64,000 nt of DNA from Betaproteobacteria bacterium HGW-Betaproteobacteria-7 (lineage in GTDB: Bacteria; Pseudomonadota; Gammaproteobacteria; Burkholderiales; Rhodocyclaceae). Positions 9,754 through 19,888 of this stretch are shown piece after piece. The position numbers and the translations under genes are program-made. Under the pieces are notes generated by a model. It worked only from the letters and a program-made list of their open reading frames with translations. It ran no database searches and was not told the DNA's origin. The stretch's first letter is position 1; each line of letters starts with the position of its first letter. Where the stretch lies: positions 124,001 through 188,000 of the forward strand of contig PHCE01000002.1 of NCBI GenBank assembly GCA_002840765.1. The letters run 5' to 3'.

Positions 9754-10337
9754 AAAAGCTTGTCCTCGCGTCGAACAACGCCAAGAAGATGAAGGAGCTT
9801 GACGCGCTCCTCGCGCCGCTCGGCTTCGAAATTATCCCCCAGGTCCAGTTGGGCATTGCCGAAGCCGAAGAGCCCTTTGGCACCTTCATCGAAAATGCCC
9901 TGGCCAAGGCCCGCCACGCCGCCCGGCACAGCGGCCTGCCGGCGCTGGCCGACGACTCCGGCCTGTGCGTGCGGGCGCTCGGCGGCGCCCCCGGCGTCTT
10001 CTCGGCCCGTTACGCCGGTGAACCGAAATCGGATGCGCGCAACAACGAAAAGCTGCTCGCCGACCTCGCCGGCCACGATGATCGCCGTGCCCATTTTGTC
10101 AGCCTGCTGGTCCTCGTGCGCAACGCCGATGACCCGCAGCCGATCATTGCCGAAGGTGAATGGCACGGCGAAATCCTGACGACGCCGCGTGGCGCCGATG
10201 GCTTCGGCTACGACCCACTGTTTTACGTCCCATCCTGCTGCCAGACCGCCGCCGAACTCGATGCGGCGACCAAGAACCGCCTGTCGCACCGCGGCCAGGC
10301 GATGCAGCAACTGATCGCTCGCCTGCCCGCGCTGTAA
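9750..10337 (+). CDS. rdgB: RdgB/HAM1 non-canonical purine NTP pyrophosphatase (dITP/XTP)
   Basis: 195 residues. The start [15 protein letters not shown], the catalytic [26 protein letters not shown] and [14 protein letters not shown] are diagnostic for the Ham1 family. It hydrolyses dITP, dXTP and ITP to monophosphates, so deaminated purines do not enter DNA. It is translationally coupled to rph and followed two bases later by hemW. Confidence 0.96.
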   Translation: MKKLVLASNNAKKMKELDALLAPLGFEIIPQVQLGIAEAEEPFGTFIENALAKARHAARHSGLPALADDSGLCVRALGGAPGVFSARYAGEPKSDARNNEKLLADLAGHDDRRAHFVSLLVLVRNADDPQPIIAEGEWHGEILTTPRGADGFGYDPLFYVPSCCQTAAELDAATKNRLSHRGQAMQQLIARLPAL

Positions 10338-10339
10338 AC

Positions 10340-11554
10340 GTGGCGAAGACAATCCCGATTTTTGCGGCGGCCGCCAAGCCGGCCAGCGAGGCACTCGAAT
10401 TCCGCCAATCGCCGCCGCTGTCGCTCTATGTGCATGTACCGTGGTGCGTGCAAAAATGCCCGTACTGCGACTTCAATTCCCACGAAGCCGGCGAAACCAT
10501 CCCCGAGCGCCAATATGTAGACGCCCTGATCGCCGACCTGCAGTCGGCCCTGCCGCTGATCTGGGGGCGGCCGGTGCAGACGGTTTTCTTCGGCGGCGGC
10601 ACGCCCAGCCTGCTGTCGGCAGCGGCCGTCGACGAACTGCTGGCCGCCATCCGCGCCCTGGCCATGCTGTCGCCGGAAGCCGAAATCACACTGGAGGCCA
10701 ATCCCGGCACCGTCGAGGCGGAGAAGTTCGCCGGCTTTCGCGCCGCCGGCGTCAACCGCCTGTCGCTCGGCATCCAGAGCTTCAACGACGAACACCTGCG
10801 GGCGCTCGGCCGCATCCACGGCGCCGCCGAAGCCAAGCGCGCGGCGCAGCTGGCCGGCGAGCATTTTGAACGCTTCAATCTCGACCTGATGTACGGCCTG
10901 CCCGGCCAAAGCATGGAACAGGCACTGGCCGATATCGAGACGGCACTGAGCTTTGCGCCGCCGCACCTGTCCTGCTATCAGTTGACGCTCGAGCCGAACA
11001 CGCGCTTTGCCGCCTTCCCGCCGCAATTGCCGGAAGCCGACCTGTGCGCCGACATGCAGGAAGCCATTGAGGCGCGCCTGGCCGACGCCGGCTATCGCAA
11101 TTACGAAACATCGGCCTTCGCCCAAGCCGGCAAGCAGTGCCTGCACAACCTGAACTACTGGCATTTCGGCGACTATCTCGGCATCGGCGCCGGTGCCCAC
11201 TCGAAACTGACGCTGCACGACCGCGTGCTGCGCCAGATGCGCTGGAAGCACCCCAAGGCCTATCTCGACAACACGCTGACTGGCCGGCCGCTGCAGGAAG
11301 AGAGCCAGGTCGCGGCGGCCAGCCTGCCTTTCGAGTTCCTGATGAATGCCCTGCGCCTGAGCGACGGATTCGCCCCACCGCTGTTCGAACTGCGCACCTC
11401 CCGACCGCTGGCGACAATCCTCCCGCAACTGCAGGCCGCAGCAGCCGAAGGCCTGCTCGACATCAGCCCGCAACGGATCGCCCCGACGGCCCGCGGCCGC
11501 CGATTTCTCAATGTCCTGCTTGAACGCTTTCTCGACCCTGCCGATGTCGCCTGA
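10340..11554 (+). CDS. hemW: HemW-like radical SAM protein (heme chaperone family)
   Basis: 404 residues from a GTG at 10340, two bases after the rdgB stop; upstream in-frame sequence is rdgB in another frame. The radical SAM motif CVQKCPYC (Cys36, Cys40, Cys43) follows YVHVPW, then FFGGGTPS and the glutamate-containing EITLEANPGT. The C-terminal HemN_C part contains YWHFGDYLGIGAGAHS. HemW family members bind heme and deliver it to respiratory enzymes, rather than acting as coproporphyrinogen oxidases. HemW versus HemN is assigned by length and the CxxxCxxC context. Confidence 0.92.
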   Translation: MAKTIPIFAAAAKPASEALEFRQSPPLSLYVHVPWCVQKCPYCDFNSHEAGETIPERQYVDALIADLQSALPLIWGRPVQTVFFGGGTPSLLSAAAVDELLAAIRALAMLSPEAEITLEANPGTVEAEKFAGFRAAGVNRLSLGIQSFNDEHLRALGRIHGAAEAKRAAQLAGEHFERFNLDLMYGLPGQSMEQALADIETALSFAPPHLSCYQLTLEPNTRFAAFPPQLPEADLCADMQEAIEARLADAGYRNYETSAFAQAGKQCLHNLNYWHFGDYLGIGAGAHSKLTLHDRVLRQMRWKHPKAYLDNTLTGRPLQEESQVAAASLPFEFLMNALRLSDGFAPPLFELRTSRPLATILPQLQAAAAEGLLDISPQRIAPTARGRRFLNVLLERFLDPADVA

Positions 11555-11725
11555 GCAACAGAACAGCCACTTAGCGAAGGCAAGGATGGCACTGGCGCAA
11601 CATACCGATGGCATTTTTCGCCAACTTTCCGGCGGCTATTCAAACGTCCTGAATTTCCTGTTAGATTGTGCAACCACTCGGCATCCGGGCAAGCCCATGC
11701 CGTCAGCCACTTCACGGGAGACCTG

Positions 11726-13864
11726 ATGACGCAGGATGCGGTCAACGTTGCCTTTCTGTTGCTCGCAGCAGGATTGCTGGCAGTCATCGTCGCGCTGTTC
11801 CGGAACAATCGCCGTTTGCGCAGCGAGCAGGCCCGCGCCAACAGCACCATGCGCCGCCTGGCAGCCGCCGAAGCACGGTTCCGCGCCATTTTCGAGAATG
11901 TCGACGCACTTTCCATCCAGGGCTACCGTTCCGACGGCACCGTCGTCTATTGGAACCGCGCCTCGGAAAAGATCTACGGTTACAGCGAGCAGGAGGCCCT
12001 CGGCCGCTCACTGCTCGAGCTGATCATCCCCCCCGAGATGCGCACCGTGGTCGACGGCGGCATCCAGTGGATGTTCGAGAACCAGCAGGGCATCCCGGCC
12101 GCCCGTCTGGAGCTGATGCACAAGAACGGCCACCGGGTAGCGGTCTACTCCAGCCATACCGTCGTCGATTCCGCCGAGCATGGCCCCACCATGTTCTGTC
12201 TCGACATCGACCTCAGTGATCTGGTGCGCACCGAGAAAGCCCTGATCGCCAGCGAGGATCGCCAGCGCACCATCCTCAACTCGATCGGCGAAGGCGTTTA
12301 TGGCATTGACCGGAACGGCATCTGTACCTTCATCAACCCGACAGCGCTGGTCATGCTTGGCCGCGACGAGCGCGAAGTGCTCGGTCGCGACGCGCACATC
12401 CTGTTCCATGATCGGCAACCCGATGGCACCCCCTATCCCACCAGCGAATGCCCGACCGTCGCCACCTGCCGGGATGGCGTCACGCGCCGGCAGACCGAGT
12501 GGTTCTGGCGCAAGAATGGCGCGGGCTTTCCGGTCCAGCTGACGGCGACGGCGCTGCGCCGTGACGGCGAGTTGATCGGCGCCGTTGCCGTGTTCACCGA
12601 CATCAGCGAAAGCGTGCGTATCGCCGAAGAACTCGACCGCTATCGCCACCACCTCGAGGAACTGGTCGACGAACGCACCCATGAACTGGCGCTCGCCCGT
12701 AAGGCGGCAGAAGCGGCCAGTCAGGCGAAGAGCACCTTCCTGGCGAACATGAGCCACGAGATCCGCACGCCGATGAATGCCATCCGCGGCATGGCTCACC
12801 TGATCCGCCGCGACGGCCTGTCGCCAGTGCAGAGCGAGCGGCTGGAAAAGATCGACAGTGCTACCGAACATCTGCTCAGTGTCATCAACGACATTCTCGA
12901 CCTGTCAAAAATCGAGGCCGGCAAGCTGACCCTGGACCGCGACGAGGTGAACATCCCGCGCCTGATCACGCGGGCTGCCGCCATTCTCGGTGAACGGATC
13001 AGGATGCGCGGCCTGGAGCTGGCGATCGAACTGGACGACTTCCCCGAACCGCTGCTCGGCGATCCAACACGCATCACCCAAAGTCTGATCAACTACCTGG
13101 GCAATGCAATCAAGTTCACTGAACGTGGCCGTATCGTGCTGCGCGCCCGCTGCCTGGCCACCCTCGACGATGCGGTTGACGTGCGTTTCGAGGTCGCGGA
13201 CACCGGCATCGGCATCGCCGAGGACAAGCTCGCCTGCTTGTTCAACGCTTTCGAGCAGGCCGACAGCTCGGCCACCCGCAAGCATGGCGGCACCGGCCTC
13301 GGCCTCTCGATCACCCGCCGTCTGGCCGAGCTGATGGGCGGTACGGCCGGCGCCGAAAGCCGCCTCGGGGAAGGCAGCACCTTCTGGTTCGATGTCCGCC
13401 TGATACTCGGCAATGCCGATCAACTGGCGCCCGCCTCAGCAACGGCGAACACGGCCGATGCTGGCGAGTATCGAAACATCCAGGGCGCCAGCGTACTAAT
13501 AGTCGAGGACGAGCCGCTCAATCAGGAAATCGCCCGCGAATTTCTGCGCGACCTCAATCTGCGCATCGAAACTGCGGCCAATGGCTGCGACGCGCTGCGC
13601 ATGGCCATCGGCAAGACCTACGACCTGATCCTGATGGACATGCAGATGCCGGAGATGGACGGGCTCGAAGCGACCCGGCGCATCCGCGAACTGCCCGACT
13701 ATGCCAGCGTGCCGATCATCGCCATGACTGCCAACGCCTTTGTCGAGGACAAGACGAACTGCCTGGCGGCCGGCATGAACGACTTCATCAGCAAGCCCGT
13801 TGAGCCGGAAGATCTGGTCGCCTGTGTCGGTCGCTGGCTGTCGCGACCGGTACAGAAAGGCTGA
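11726..13864 (+). CDS. PAS-domain hybrid sensor histidine kinase with receiver
   Basis: 712 residues from the ATG preceded by GGGAG. There is one membrane anchor (about 7-25), then two PAS domains (about 45-165 and 178-295). A short coiled coil leads to the HisKA domain with NMSHEIRTP (His344), followed by the ATPase motifs [15 protein letters not shown] and [10 protein letters not shown] receiver domain ends the protein, with phosphoacceptor Asp638 in LILMDMQMP. Signal and target are unknown. With no separate regulator beside it, phosphate probably passes to a remote Hpt protein. Confidence 0.92.
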   Translation: MTQDAVNVAFLLLAAGLLAVIVALFRNNRRLRSEQARANSTMRRLAAAEARFRAIFENVDALSIQGYRSDGTVVYWNRASEKIYGYSEQEALGRSLLELIIPPEMRTVVDGGIQWMFENQQGIPAARLELMHKNGHRVAVYSSHTVVDSAEHGPTMFCLDIDLSDLVRTEKALIASEDRQRTILNSIGEGVYGIDRNGICTFINPTALVMLGRDEREVLGRDAHILFHDRQPDGTPYPTSECPTVATCRDGVTRRQTEWFWRKNGAGFPVQLTATALRRDGELIGAVAVFTDISESVRIAEELDRYRHHLEELVDERTHELALARKAAEAASQAKSTFLANMSHEIRTPMNAIRGMAHLIRRDGLSPVQSERLEKIDSATEHLLSVINDILDLSKIEAGKLTLDRDEVNIPRLITRAAAILGERIRMRGLELAIELDDFPEPLLGDPTRITQSLINYLGNAIKFTERGRIVLRARCLATLDDAVDVRFEVADTGIGIAEDKLACLFNAFEQADSSATRKHGGTGLGLSITRRLAELMGGTAGAESRLGEGSTFWFDVRLILGNADQLAPASATANTADAGEYRNIQGASVLIVEDEPLNQEIAREFLRDLNLRIETAANGCDALRMAIGKTYDLILMDMQMPEMDGLEATRRIRELPDYASVPIIAMTANAFVEDKTNCLAAGMNDFISKPVEPEDLVACVGRWLSRPVQKG

Positions 13865-13867
13865 GGC

Positions 13868-13890
13868 GAACGCCGGAACAATTGGCGTTC
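13868..13890. terminator. Hairpin between convergent kinase and lysR genes
   Basis: GAACGCC (13868-13874) can pair with GGCGTTC (13884-13890) across a nine-base loop. The two genes converge here, so it could end transcripts from both sides, but no clear U-tract follows in either direction. It also touches the lysR stop codon. Confidence 0.35.
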
Positions 13891-14812
13891 AGCCGGCCAA
13901 GCGCTCCCACGGCGGCAGGGGATTGAACTCGCGCTCCAGGGCGTCAAGGAAGACCCGTACTTTCGGCACCCTTACCCGGCTCGGCGTGTAACAGGCGTGG
14001 ACGTGGCTGCCGAAGCGGGTGACCGGCTCATAATCGGTGAGCACGGCCTGTAACCGGCCCTGCGCCAGGTCGTCGGCGCACAGATAGGTGGCCATGATGG
14101 CCAGGCCGTGGCCGGCGAGTACGGCATCGCGCACGCAGTCGAGGTTGTTGAAACGCAGCCGGCTGCTAACCGGTACGCGGATTTCGTTGCCGCGCGCATC
14201 GGCCAGACACCAGTCCGCCGTCTCCCCGGCCAGCAGGTAGCTGAAACAAGAGTGGGCGGCCAGATCCTGCGGCGTCTGCGGTTCGCCGTGCGCCGCCAGA
14301 TAGGCCGGCGCCGCGCAGATCACCCGCTTCAGCGGCACCAGCTTGCGGGCCACGGCGTCCTCCGGCGGCGCCTTGGTCATACGCAGGGCGAGGTCGATGT
14401 TGTCGTCGAAGAGGTTGACCGAGTGGTCGGTCAGCACCAGTTCGCAACTGAGGTCCGGAAAGCGGGCGGTCAGGCGCGGCAACAGCGGCGCCACGTACAA
14501 CCGGCCGAAGCTGATCGAGGCGCTGATGCGCAGGATGCCGCAGGGCTGCTCACCCAGGTTGCGCACGGCGATCTCGGTGCCACGGATTGCTTCGAGAGTC
14601 CGCTGCGCGTGCTGCAGAAAGACCTCGCCGGACGGCGTCAGCACGAGCTTGCGCGTCGAGCGCTCGATCAGGCGGACGCCGAAGGCCCGCTCAAGGTCGC
14701 CGATCTGCTTGCTGACCTGCGCCCGCGTGCACTTCAGGCGGCGCGCGGCGCCGGCCATGCTGCCCGCTTCGACGACGCGGACGAAGCTCTCCCAACTAGC
14801 CAGCCAGTTCAT
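13889..14812 (-). CDS. LysR-family transcriptional regulator
   Basis: 307 residues from the ATG at 14812 (MNWLASWESFVRVVEAG). An N-terminal winged helix-turn-helix contains SMAGAARRLKCTRAQVSKQIGDLE, and a type 2 periplasmic-binding effector domain follows (about 90-290). A longer reading to 14845 would place the dyad at 14816-14832 inside the gene, so the shorter start is preferred. It is divergent from the MFS transporter at 14924, its most likely target together with the thioesterase. The inducer is not apparent. Confidence 0.9.
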   Translation of the reverse strand: MNWLASWESFVRVVEAGSMAGAARRLKCTRAQVSKQIGDLERAFGVRLIERSTRKLVLTPSGEVFLQHAQRTLEAIRGTEIAVRNLGEQPCGILRISASISFGRLYVAPLLPRLTARFPDLSCELVLTDHSVNLFDDNIDLALRMTKAPPEDAVARKLVPLKRVICAAPAYLAAHGEPQTPQDLAAHSCFSYLLAGETADWCLADARGNEIRVPVSSRLRFNNLDCVRDAVLAGHGLAIMATYLCADDLAQGRLQAVLTDYEPVTRFGSHVHACYTPSRVRVPKVRVFLDALEREFNPLPPWERLAG

Positions 14813-14815
14813 ATT

Positions 14816-14876
14816 GTCAATAACCCGTTGACGTAACGCCGCCAATTATGGGCGATTCGGCGGCAATTTTCCGCCG
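14816..14876. promoter_or_regulatory. Dyads in the lysR / MFS divergent promoter region
   Basis: Two inverted repeats occupy this short intergenic stretch: GTCAA-N7-TTGAC (14816-14832) and CGGCGG-N7-CCGCCG (14858-14876). LysR regulators commonly bind dyads between themselves and the divergent target gene. The repeats are seen; operator function is inferred. Confidence 0.4.
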
Positions 14877-14923
14877 CTGCTTCTGCAATAATCAGCCATC
14901 CCAGCCTTGCCGGAAAACCCCTC

Positions 14924-16147
14924 ATGCTGCGTTCCTTGAGCCGCCCCGATATCATGGTCACCACCCTGGCTGCTGCCGGCATCCTGATGGTGACTATGGG
15001 TACCCGCCAGTCTTTGGGCCTGTTCATCAGCCCGATCGACATGAGCACCGGCCTGGGCATTGCCAGCATCAGCCTGGCGCTGGCCATCGGCCAGTTCACC
15101 TGGGGCGCCATCCAGCCGGTGGCCGGCGCCATCGCCGACCGCTACGGCCCGCGCGCCGTCCTGATCGGCGGCCTGCTGATCCTTGCCCTGGGCAGCGCCG
15201 TCACCCCCTTCATGGGCACCGGCTTCGGCCTGATCGTCTCGCTGGGTCTGCTTTCGGCCATCGGCTCGGGTGCTGGCAGTTTCTCGGTGCTCATCGGTGC
15301 CGCCGCCCAGCGCCTCCCCATCGAAGCCCGCGGTGCCGCCTCCGGCGTCATCAATGCCGGTGGCTCCTTCGGCCAGTTCGTCTTTGCCCCGATCCTGCAG
15401 AAGCTGATCCAGATATTCGGCTGGATGGGCGCCATGTGGGCGATGGCGCTGATGACGCTGGCGGCGCTGCCACTGATCGGCAAACTGGCCGGCGGCAAGG
15501 GTGCGCCGGCGGTGCACCACGTCCACGAGGAGGGCGGGCTGAAGCGGGCGGTGGTCACCGCCATGCAGGATCGCAGCTACCTGCTGCTGCACGCCGGCTT
15601 CTTCACCTGCGGCTTCCACATCGCCTTCCTGGTCACCCACCTGCCCGGCGAGGTGGCGCTGTGCGGCCTGCCGGCGTCGGTCGCCAGCTGGTCGCTGGCG
15701 ATCATCGGTCTGGCCAACATCTTCGGCAGCTTGTACGCCGGCCACTGTGTTGCCAAGTACCGCAGCAAGTATGTGCTGGCCGCCATGTACGCCTCGCGCG
15801 CCGTGCTCGTCGTCCTCTACCTGATGGCGCCGCGCACCGAACTGACCTTCTATCTGTTCGCCGCCGGCCTCGGCTTCACCTGGCTGGCGACGGTGCCGCC
15901 GACCGCCGCCATCGTCGGCAAGCTGTTCGGCGTCCGCTACCTGGCGACGCTGTTCGGCCTGACCCTGCTCTCGCACCAGATCGGTGGCTTCCTCGGGGCC
16001 TACCTGGGCGGCCTGACCATCACCCGCTTCGGCGATTTCGGCTGGATGTGGTACGCCGACATCGTTCTCGCCCTGCTCGCCGCCCTCCTCAACCTGCCGA
16101 TCCGCGAAGCACCGATCGTCCGCTCACCGGCCCCGGCCGCGGCGTAA
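14924..16147 (+). CDS. Major facilitator superfamily transporter
   Basis: 407 residues with about 12 hydrophobic segments. The MFS loop motif between helices 2 and 3 is visible as GAIADRYGPRAVLIGG. The central loop has a His/Glu-rich stretch (VHHVHEEGG) separating the two six-helix halves. The overall pattern, including TRQSLGLFISP near the start, resembles MFS members annotated as oxalate/formate or monocarboxylate-type carriers, but I cannot name the substrate. It is divergent from the LysR gene and 16 bases upstream of a thioesterase gene. Confidence 0.85.
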   Translation: MLRSLSRPDIMVTTLAAAGILMVTMGTRQSLGLFISPIDMSTGLGIASISLALAIGQFTWGAIQPVAGAIADRYGPRAVLIGGLLILALGSAVTPFMGTGFGLIVSLGLLSAIGSGAGSFSVLIGAAAQRLPIEARGAASGVINAGGSFGQFVFAPILQKLIQIFGWMGAMWAMALMTLAALPLIGKLAGGKGAPAVHHVHEEGGLKRAVVTAMQDRSYLLLHAGFFTCGFHIAFLVTHLPGEVALCGLPASVASWSLAIIGLANIFGSLYAGHCVAKYRSKYVLAAMYASRAVLVVLYLMAPRTELTFYLFAAGLGFTWLATVPPTAAIVGKLFGVRYLATLFGLTLLSHQIGGFLGAYLGGLTITRFGDFGWMWYADIVLALLAALLNLPIREAPIVRSPAPAAA

Positions 16148-16163
16148 CCCCAAGGAGGCCCAC

Positions 16164-16595
16164 ATGAGCACCTTCCGCCCCGAATTGACCATCGCCGATT
16201 TCAACACCCGCGGCGCCGAGTACCTGCCCGGCTATCTCGGCATCGAGATGACCGCCCTGGCGCCGAACACGGCGAGCAGCCGAATGCCGGTGCGCCAGCT
16301 GCATTTCGCTCCGAACAGCTTCCTCCATGCCGCCAGCGTCGTCGCTCTGGCCGACACCACCTGCGGCTACGCGACCATCGCCCACCTGCCGGCCGGTGCC
16401 GAGTCGTTCACCACCATCGAGCTGAAGAGCAACCACCTCGGCACGGTGCGCGACGGCAGCATTGCTTGCGTCGCCACGGCCCAGCATATCGGACGCAACA
16501 CCCAGGTATGGGATGCGGTGGTCACCGACGAGGCCAGCGGGCGCAAGATCGCGCTGTTCCGCTGTACGCAGATGATTCTTTGGCCGAAGGGTTAA
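16164..16595 (+). CDS. PaaI-type hotdog-fold thioesterase
   Basis: 143 residues. The hotdog pattern includes NSFLHAASVVALADTTCGYA and the later TTIELKSNHLGTVRDGSIAC. Such proteins hydrolyse acyl- or aryl-CoA thioesters, for example in aromatic degradation. The start follows AAGGAGG. It forms a likely two-gene operon with the MFS transporter. The substrate cannot be read from the sequence. Confidence 0.85.
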   Translation: MSTFRPELTIADFNTRGAEYLPGYLGIEMTALAPNTASSRMPVRQLHFAPNSFLHAASVVALADTTCGYATIAHLPAGAESFTTIELKSNHLGTVRDGSIACVATAQHIGRNTQVWDAVVTDEASGRKIALFRCTQMILWPKG

Positions 16596-16598
16596 AGA

Positions 16599-16973
16599 TC
16601 AGCTGATATCGCCGTCAACGTAGAACCAGCGACTGTCCTCACGCACGAAGCGGCTGACTTCGTGCAGCCGGTGGCCGCGACCGGCGACGCGGTAACGGGC
16701 GACAAACTCGACGACGGCGTGGCCATCATCCGCTTGCTGATGCCGCCGAACCTCCAGACCGAGCCATTTGGTGCCGGACTCATCGGCCAGATTCAGCGCC
16801 GGCGGCCTAGTCGAGGCATGCCAGGTGGCCAGCAGATAAGGCTCCAGGCCGAGCACGTAAGCGCTGTAGCGCGAGCGCATCAGGGCTTCGGCTGTGGCCG
16901 CCAGGGCGCCGTCATGCAGGAGCCCGCAGCAACCAGCGTAGTCCTTGCTGCTGCCGCAGGGACAGAGGCTCAC
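16599..16973 (-). CDS. ychJ: YchJ-family protein with SEC-C zinc motif
   Basis: 124 residues. The N-terminal SEC-C motif CPCGSSKDYAGCC binds zinc, followed by the UPF0225 (YchJ) core with ALMRSRYSAYV and the central DESGTKWLGLEV. The fold is NTF2-like and the function is unknown. Its ATG overlaps the end of rdgC by four bases, so the two are translated together. It converges with the thioesterase gene after three bases. Confidence 0.9.
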   Translation of the reverse strand: MSLCPCGSSKDYAGCCGLLHDGALAATAEALMRSRYSAYVLGLEPYLLATWHASTRPPALNLADESGTKWLGLEVRRHQQADDGHAVVEFVARYRVAGRGHRLHEVSRFVREDSRWFYVDGDIS

Positions 16974-17884
16974 AGCGCCTCGGGCTGCTCGCCGCCGAGG
17001 GCTTCGATCAAGGCCGGCATGAAGCGCGACAGTTCGCCGGTCATCAGTGCAAAGTCAGCATCGAACTGCTCGTCGGCCCGTTCGGCGTTCTTCTCGGCCG
17101 CTTCCTTGAGCAGGTCGAGGAAGGCGAGGCGCTTGATCTCGAGCTTCTCGCTGAGGACGAAGGAAATACGGTCGTTCCAGGTCAGCGCCAGCTTGGTCGG
17201 CAGCTTGCCGGCGGCCAGGTGCGCCTTGATCTCGTCGCTGACCTCGTCGCCGAGCGGATGGCGAACGTAGCGCACCGCTGCCTTTTCCTCGCCAACTGCC
17301 TTCAGCTCGCAGTCGCGGTCGATGGTGAAGCCGGCCGGGCCTTCGCCACCGGCCAGCCAATCAGCCATCGCCGTGGTCGGCGAAAGCTGGGTATGGACCG
17401 GCTTCAAGGGGAATTCGTCGAGGCAGTGGCGCAGGTGTTCGATGACTTCCTCGGCCTTGGCCGGGCTGGCGGCATCGACGCAGCACCAGCCGTTCTGCGG
17501 ATCAAGCCAGACGAAGGTGCTGCGTCGCCGGGTGAAGGCACGCGGCATCAATTCTTCGGTGACGCGCTCGCGCAATTCCTTCAGCTGCTTGCGGCCGGGC
17601 GCGTAGCCCTGCTGCTCCTCGATCTGCTCGGCCCGTTCCTTGACCTCCTCATTGACCACCGATGAGGGCAGCAGGCGCTGCTCAACGGCCAGCGCGATCA
17701 GCCACTGGCGGTCAAGCGAGAAGACCAGCGCGCCGTCCTTGCGCGGCGATACCCAGCCGCGGCTGAGCGGCTGGTTGCTCGGGCACTTGACGAAGGGACC
17801 GCGGGCCAGTTGTTCCTCGAACTTGGCCAGGTCGATATTCCACGGCGTCGGCAGACGATAGATTTGCAGATTTTTGAACCACAT
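16970..17884 (-). CDS. rdgC: Recombination-associated protein RdgC
   Basis: 304 residues, starting MWFKNLQIYRL as RdgC proteins do, with FVKCPSNQPLSRGWVSPR and RRSTFVWLDPQNGWCCVDAASP. RdgC forms a DNA-encircling dimer that limits RecA-mediated recombination. It is followed by ychJ in the same transcript. Confidence is high from the N-terminal signature and length. Confidence 0.95.
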   Translation of the reverse strand: MWFKNLQIYRLPTPWNIDLAKFEEQLARGPFVKCPSNQPLSRGWVSPRKDGALVFSLDRQWLIALAVEQRLLPSSVVNEEVKERAEQIEEQQGYAPGRKQLKELRERVTEELMPRAFTRRRSTFVWLDPQNGWCCVDAASPAKAEEVIEHLRHCLDEFPLKPVHTQLSPTTAMADWLAGGEGPAGFTIDRDCELKAVGEEKAAVRYVRHPLGDEVSDEIKAHLAAGKLPTKLALTWNDRISFVLSEKLEIKRLAFLDLLKEAAEKNAERADEQFDADFALMTGELSRFMPALIEALGGEQPEAL

Positions 17885-17941
17885 ATAAAAGACTCTCGAT
17901 AGGTTGGCGGCGGCCCGGGCGCGTGCGCCGGACCGCCTGGA

Positions 17942-17962
17942 CGGGAGCGACAGTCGCTCCCG
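17942..17962. terminator. GC-rich hairpin downstream of trmB
   Basis: A nine-base stem CGGGAGCGA / TCGCTCCCG with a three-base loop lies about ten bases past the trmB stop on the minus strand. No U-tract follows, so it may only stabilise the 3' end or depend on Rho. Confidence 0.4.
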
Positions 17963-17971
17963 GCGAAGCGT

Positions 17972-18712
17972 TCAGCGCTTCTTGAAAATCACGTCCCAGA
18001 CGCCGTGGCCGAGCCGCAGGCCGCGGTTCTCGAACTTGGTCAGCGGCCGGTACTCGGGGCGTGGGGCAAAGCCGCCCAGTTGCGCATCGGCGGTATTGAC
18101 CAGCGACGGCTCGGCGGACAGTACTTCCAGCATCTGGTGGGCGTACTCTTCCCAGTCGGTGGCGCAATGGAAATAGCCGCCCGGCTTCAGGCGCGAGGCG
18201 AGCAGCGCGACGAACGGCGGCTGGATCAGCCGGCGCTTGTTGTGCCGCGCCTTGTGCCAGGGATCGGGGAAGAAGACATGGACGCCGTCCAGCGAGGCTT
18301 CCGGCAGCATGTCGCGGACGATCTCGACGGCATCGTGCTGGCCGATGCGCAGGTTGTTCAGGCCGCGTTCGGCAATCTGCTTGCATAGCGCACCGACGCC
18401 CGGGACATGGACTTCCAGGCCGAAATAGTCGTTGTCCGGATTGGCATCGGCGATCTTTGCCGTCGTCTCGCCCATGCCGCAGCCGATTTCGAGGATCTTC
18501 GGATTGGCGCGGCCGAACACGGCGTTCAGGTCGATCTGCTGCGCCTGATAGGGAATGCCGATTTTCGGCATCATCTCGGCGTAGTAGCGCTGCTGTGCTT
18601 CCGACATGCGGCCGGCGCGGCGGACGTAGCTCTTGATGTGGCCGTGGCGGCCGGCGATGTATTCGCCTTCCTCGCCCTCGACGGCGGGGTGGATGAGCGG
18701 TACGGAGCTCAT
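17972..18712 (-). CDS. trmB: tRNA (guanine-N7)-methyltransferase
   Basis: 246 residues from the ATG overlapping the thiG stop by four bases. SAM-binding [10 protein letters not shown], the GLEVHVPGV acidic residue and the family signature [15 protein letters not shown] are present. It methylates G46 of tRNA to m7G. Reading the frame further upstream only enters thiG in another frame. Confidence 0.96.
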   Translation of the reverse strand: MSSVPLIHPAVEGEEGEYIAGRHGHIKSYVRRAGRMSEAQQRYYAEMMPKIGIPYQAQQIDLNAVFGRANPKILEIGCGMGETTAKIADANPDNDYFGLEVHVPGVGALCKQIAERGLNNLRIGQHDAVEIVRDMLPEASLDGVHVFFPDPWHKARHNKRRLIQPPFVALLASRLKPGGYFHCATDWEEYAHQMLEVLSAEPSLVNTADAQLGGFAPRPEYRPLTKFENRGLRLGHGVWDVIFKKR

Positions 18713-19491
18713 GAACCGATCAGTCCGCTGGTCGGCGACGACGGATCGGCCGAATACAGCTTCCGCGGCATGCGCCCGGCAAGGAAGGCTTCGCGCCCCG
18801 CCTCGACACCCTTCTTCATGGCGCTGGCCATCAGCACCGGATCTTTCGCATGAGCGATGGCGGTATTCATCAGCACGCCGTCGCAGCCCAGTTCCATGGC
18901 TATAGCGGCGTCCGAGGCGGTGCCGACGCCGGCATCGACGATCACCGGCACCTTGGCGTTGTCGATGATCAGGCGCAGGTTCCACGGATTCAGGATGCCC
19001 ATGCCGGAACCGATCAGTGAGGCCAGCGGCATCACCGCGACGCAGCCGATCTCTTCCAGCATCTTCGCCTGGATCGGGTCGTCCGAGCAGTACACCATGA
19101 CCTCGAAACCTTCGTTGACCAGCGTTTCGGCGGCCTTCAGGGTTTCCGGCATGTTCGGAAACAGACTGGTCGGATCGCCGAGCACTTCCAGCTTGCATAG
19201 CGGATGACCGTCGAGCAGTTCGCGCGCCAAGCGCAGCGTACGCACTGCATCGTCAGCCGTGTAGCAACCGGCAGTGTTGGGCAGGATGGTGAATTGCCGC
19301 GGCGGCACGGCTTCCAGCAGGTTCGGTTGACGGGCATCCTGGCCGATGTTGGTGCGGCGGATGGCAACGGTAACGATCTCCGCTCCGGAAGCATCGATGG
19401 CGGCGCGCGTCTCGGCGAAATCCTGGTACTTGCCGGTACCAACCAGCAGGCGGGAGCGATATTTCTTACCGGCGATAGTGAGCTGGTGCAT
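18709..19491 (-). CDS. thiG: Thiazole synthase ThiG
   Basis: 260 residues from [22 protein letters not shown]. The TIM barrel has the Schiff-base lysine region [10 protein letters not shown], and the phosphate-binding [14 protein letters not shown] and [15 protein letters not shown]. ThiG makes the thiazole phosphate of thiamine, taking sulfur from the ThiS thiocarboxylate. One residue differs from the usual pattern: AIRRTNIG, where many ThiG proteins have AVRRVN. It lies 89 bases after thiS and overlaps trmB. Confidence 0.96.
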   Translation of the reverse strand: MHQLTIAGKKYRSRLLVGTGKYQDFAETRAAIDASGAEIVTVAIRRTNIGQDARQPNLLEAVPPRQFTILPNTAGCYTADDAVRTLRLARELLDGHPLCKLEVLGDPTSLFPNMPETLKAAETLVNEGFEVMVYCSDDPIQAKMLEEIGCVAVMPLASLIGSGMGILNPWNLRLIIDNAKVPVIVDAGVGTASDAAIAMELGCDGVLMNTAIAHAKDPVLMASAMKKGVEAGREAFLAGRMPRKLYSADPSSPTSGLIGS

Positions 19492-19580
19492 TTTTGGTTG
19501 CCTAATTGGTAGCTGATAGCTGTTGATAAGCGGGAGCAGCCAAGGGGGAGCAGACTTTACCCGACCCTGACCTTCCGATC

Positions 19581-19784
19581 CTAGCCGCCCCCGACCGCGA
19601 CGACGACTTCCAGGCAGTCGCCTTCGGCAAGCTGAGTGACCGCATGCTGGCTCTTCGGGACGATTTCGCCATTGCGCTCGACAGCGATTCGCTTGCCGGC
19701 ATAGCCGAGTTGCTCGACAAGGTCGGCGACGCTCAATGGCAGGGTGAATTGGCGAATATTGCCGTTGATCTTGAGTTCGGACAT
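19581..19784 (-). CDS. thiS: Sulfur carrier protein ThiS
   Basis: 67 residues, a ubiquitin-like beta-grasp protein ending in VAVGGG, so the terminal Gly-Gly needed for thiocarboxylation is present. [17 protein letters not shown] and the [10 protein letters not shown] end are typical. It pairs with ThiG downstream. I looked for a TPP riboswitch in the ~100 bases upstream and saw none. Confidence 0.95.
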   Translation of the reverse strand: MSELKINGNIRQFTLPLSVADLVEQLGYAGKRIAVERNGEIVPKSQHAVTQLAEGDCLEVVVAVGGG

Positions 19785-19888
19785 CGGCCGATTTTACCAA
19801 GCCGGGCCGCTTCGCGTAGCACGGAATGCCCTGAGCGCCGGAATTCCCCGCCATGGCGGCTTGCTGCCAGCAGGCCTTAGCGGCTACG

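Noticed and set aside
11555..11725. Small open frame in the hemW to kinase gap
   Set aside because: It starts inside hemW in another frame, has no convincing ribosome site and no recognisable pattern. The gap otherwise shows no hairpin with U-tract.
19785..19888. Possible TPP riboswitch upstream of thiS
   Set aside because: No CTGAGA-type core or thi-box element is visible on the minus strand before thiS.
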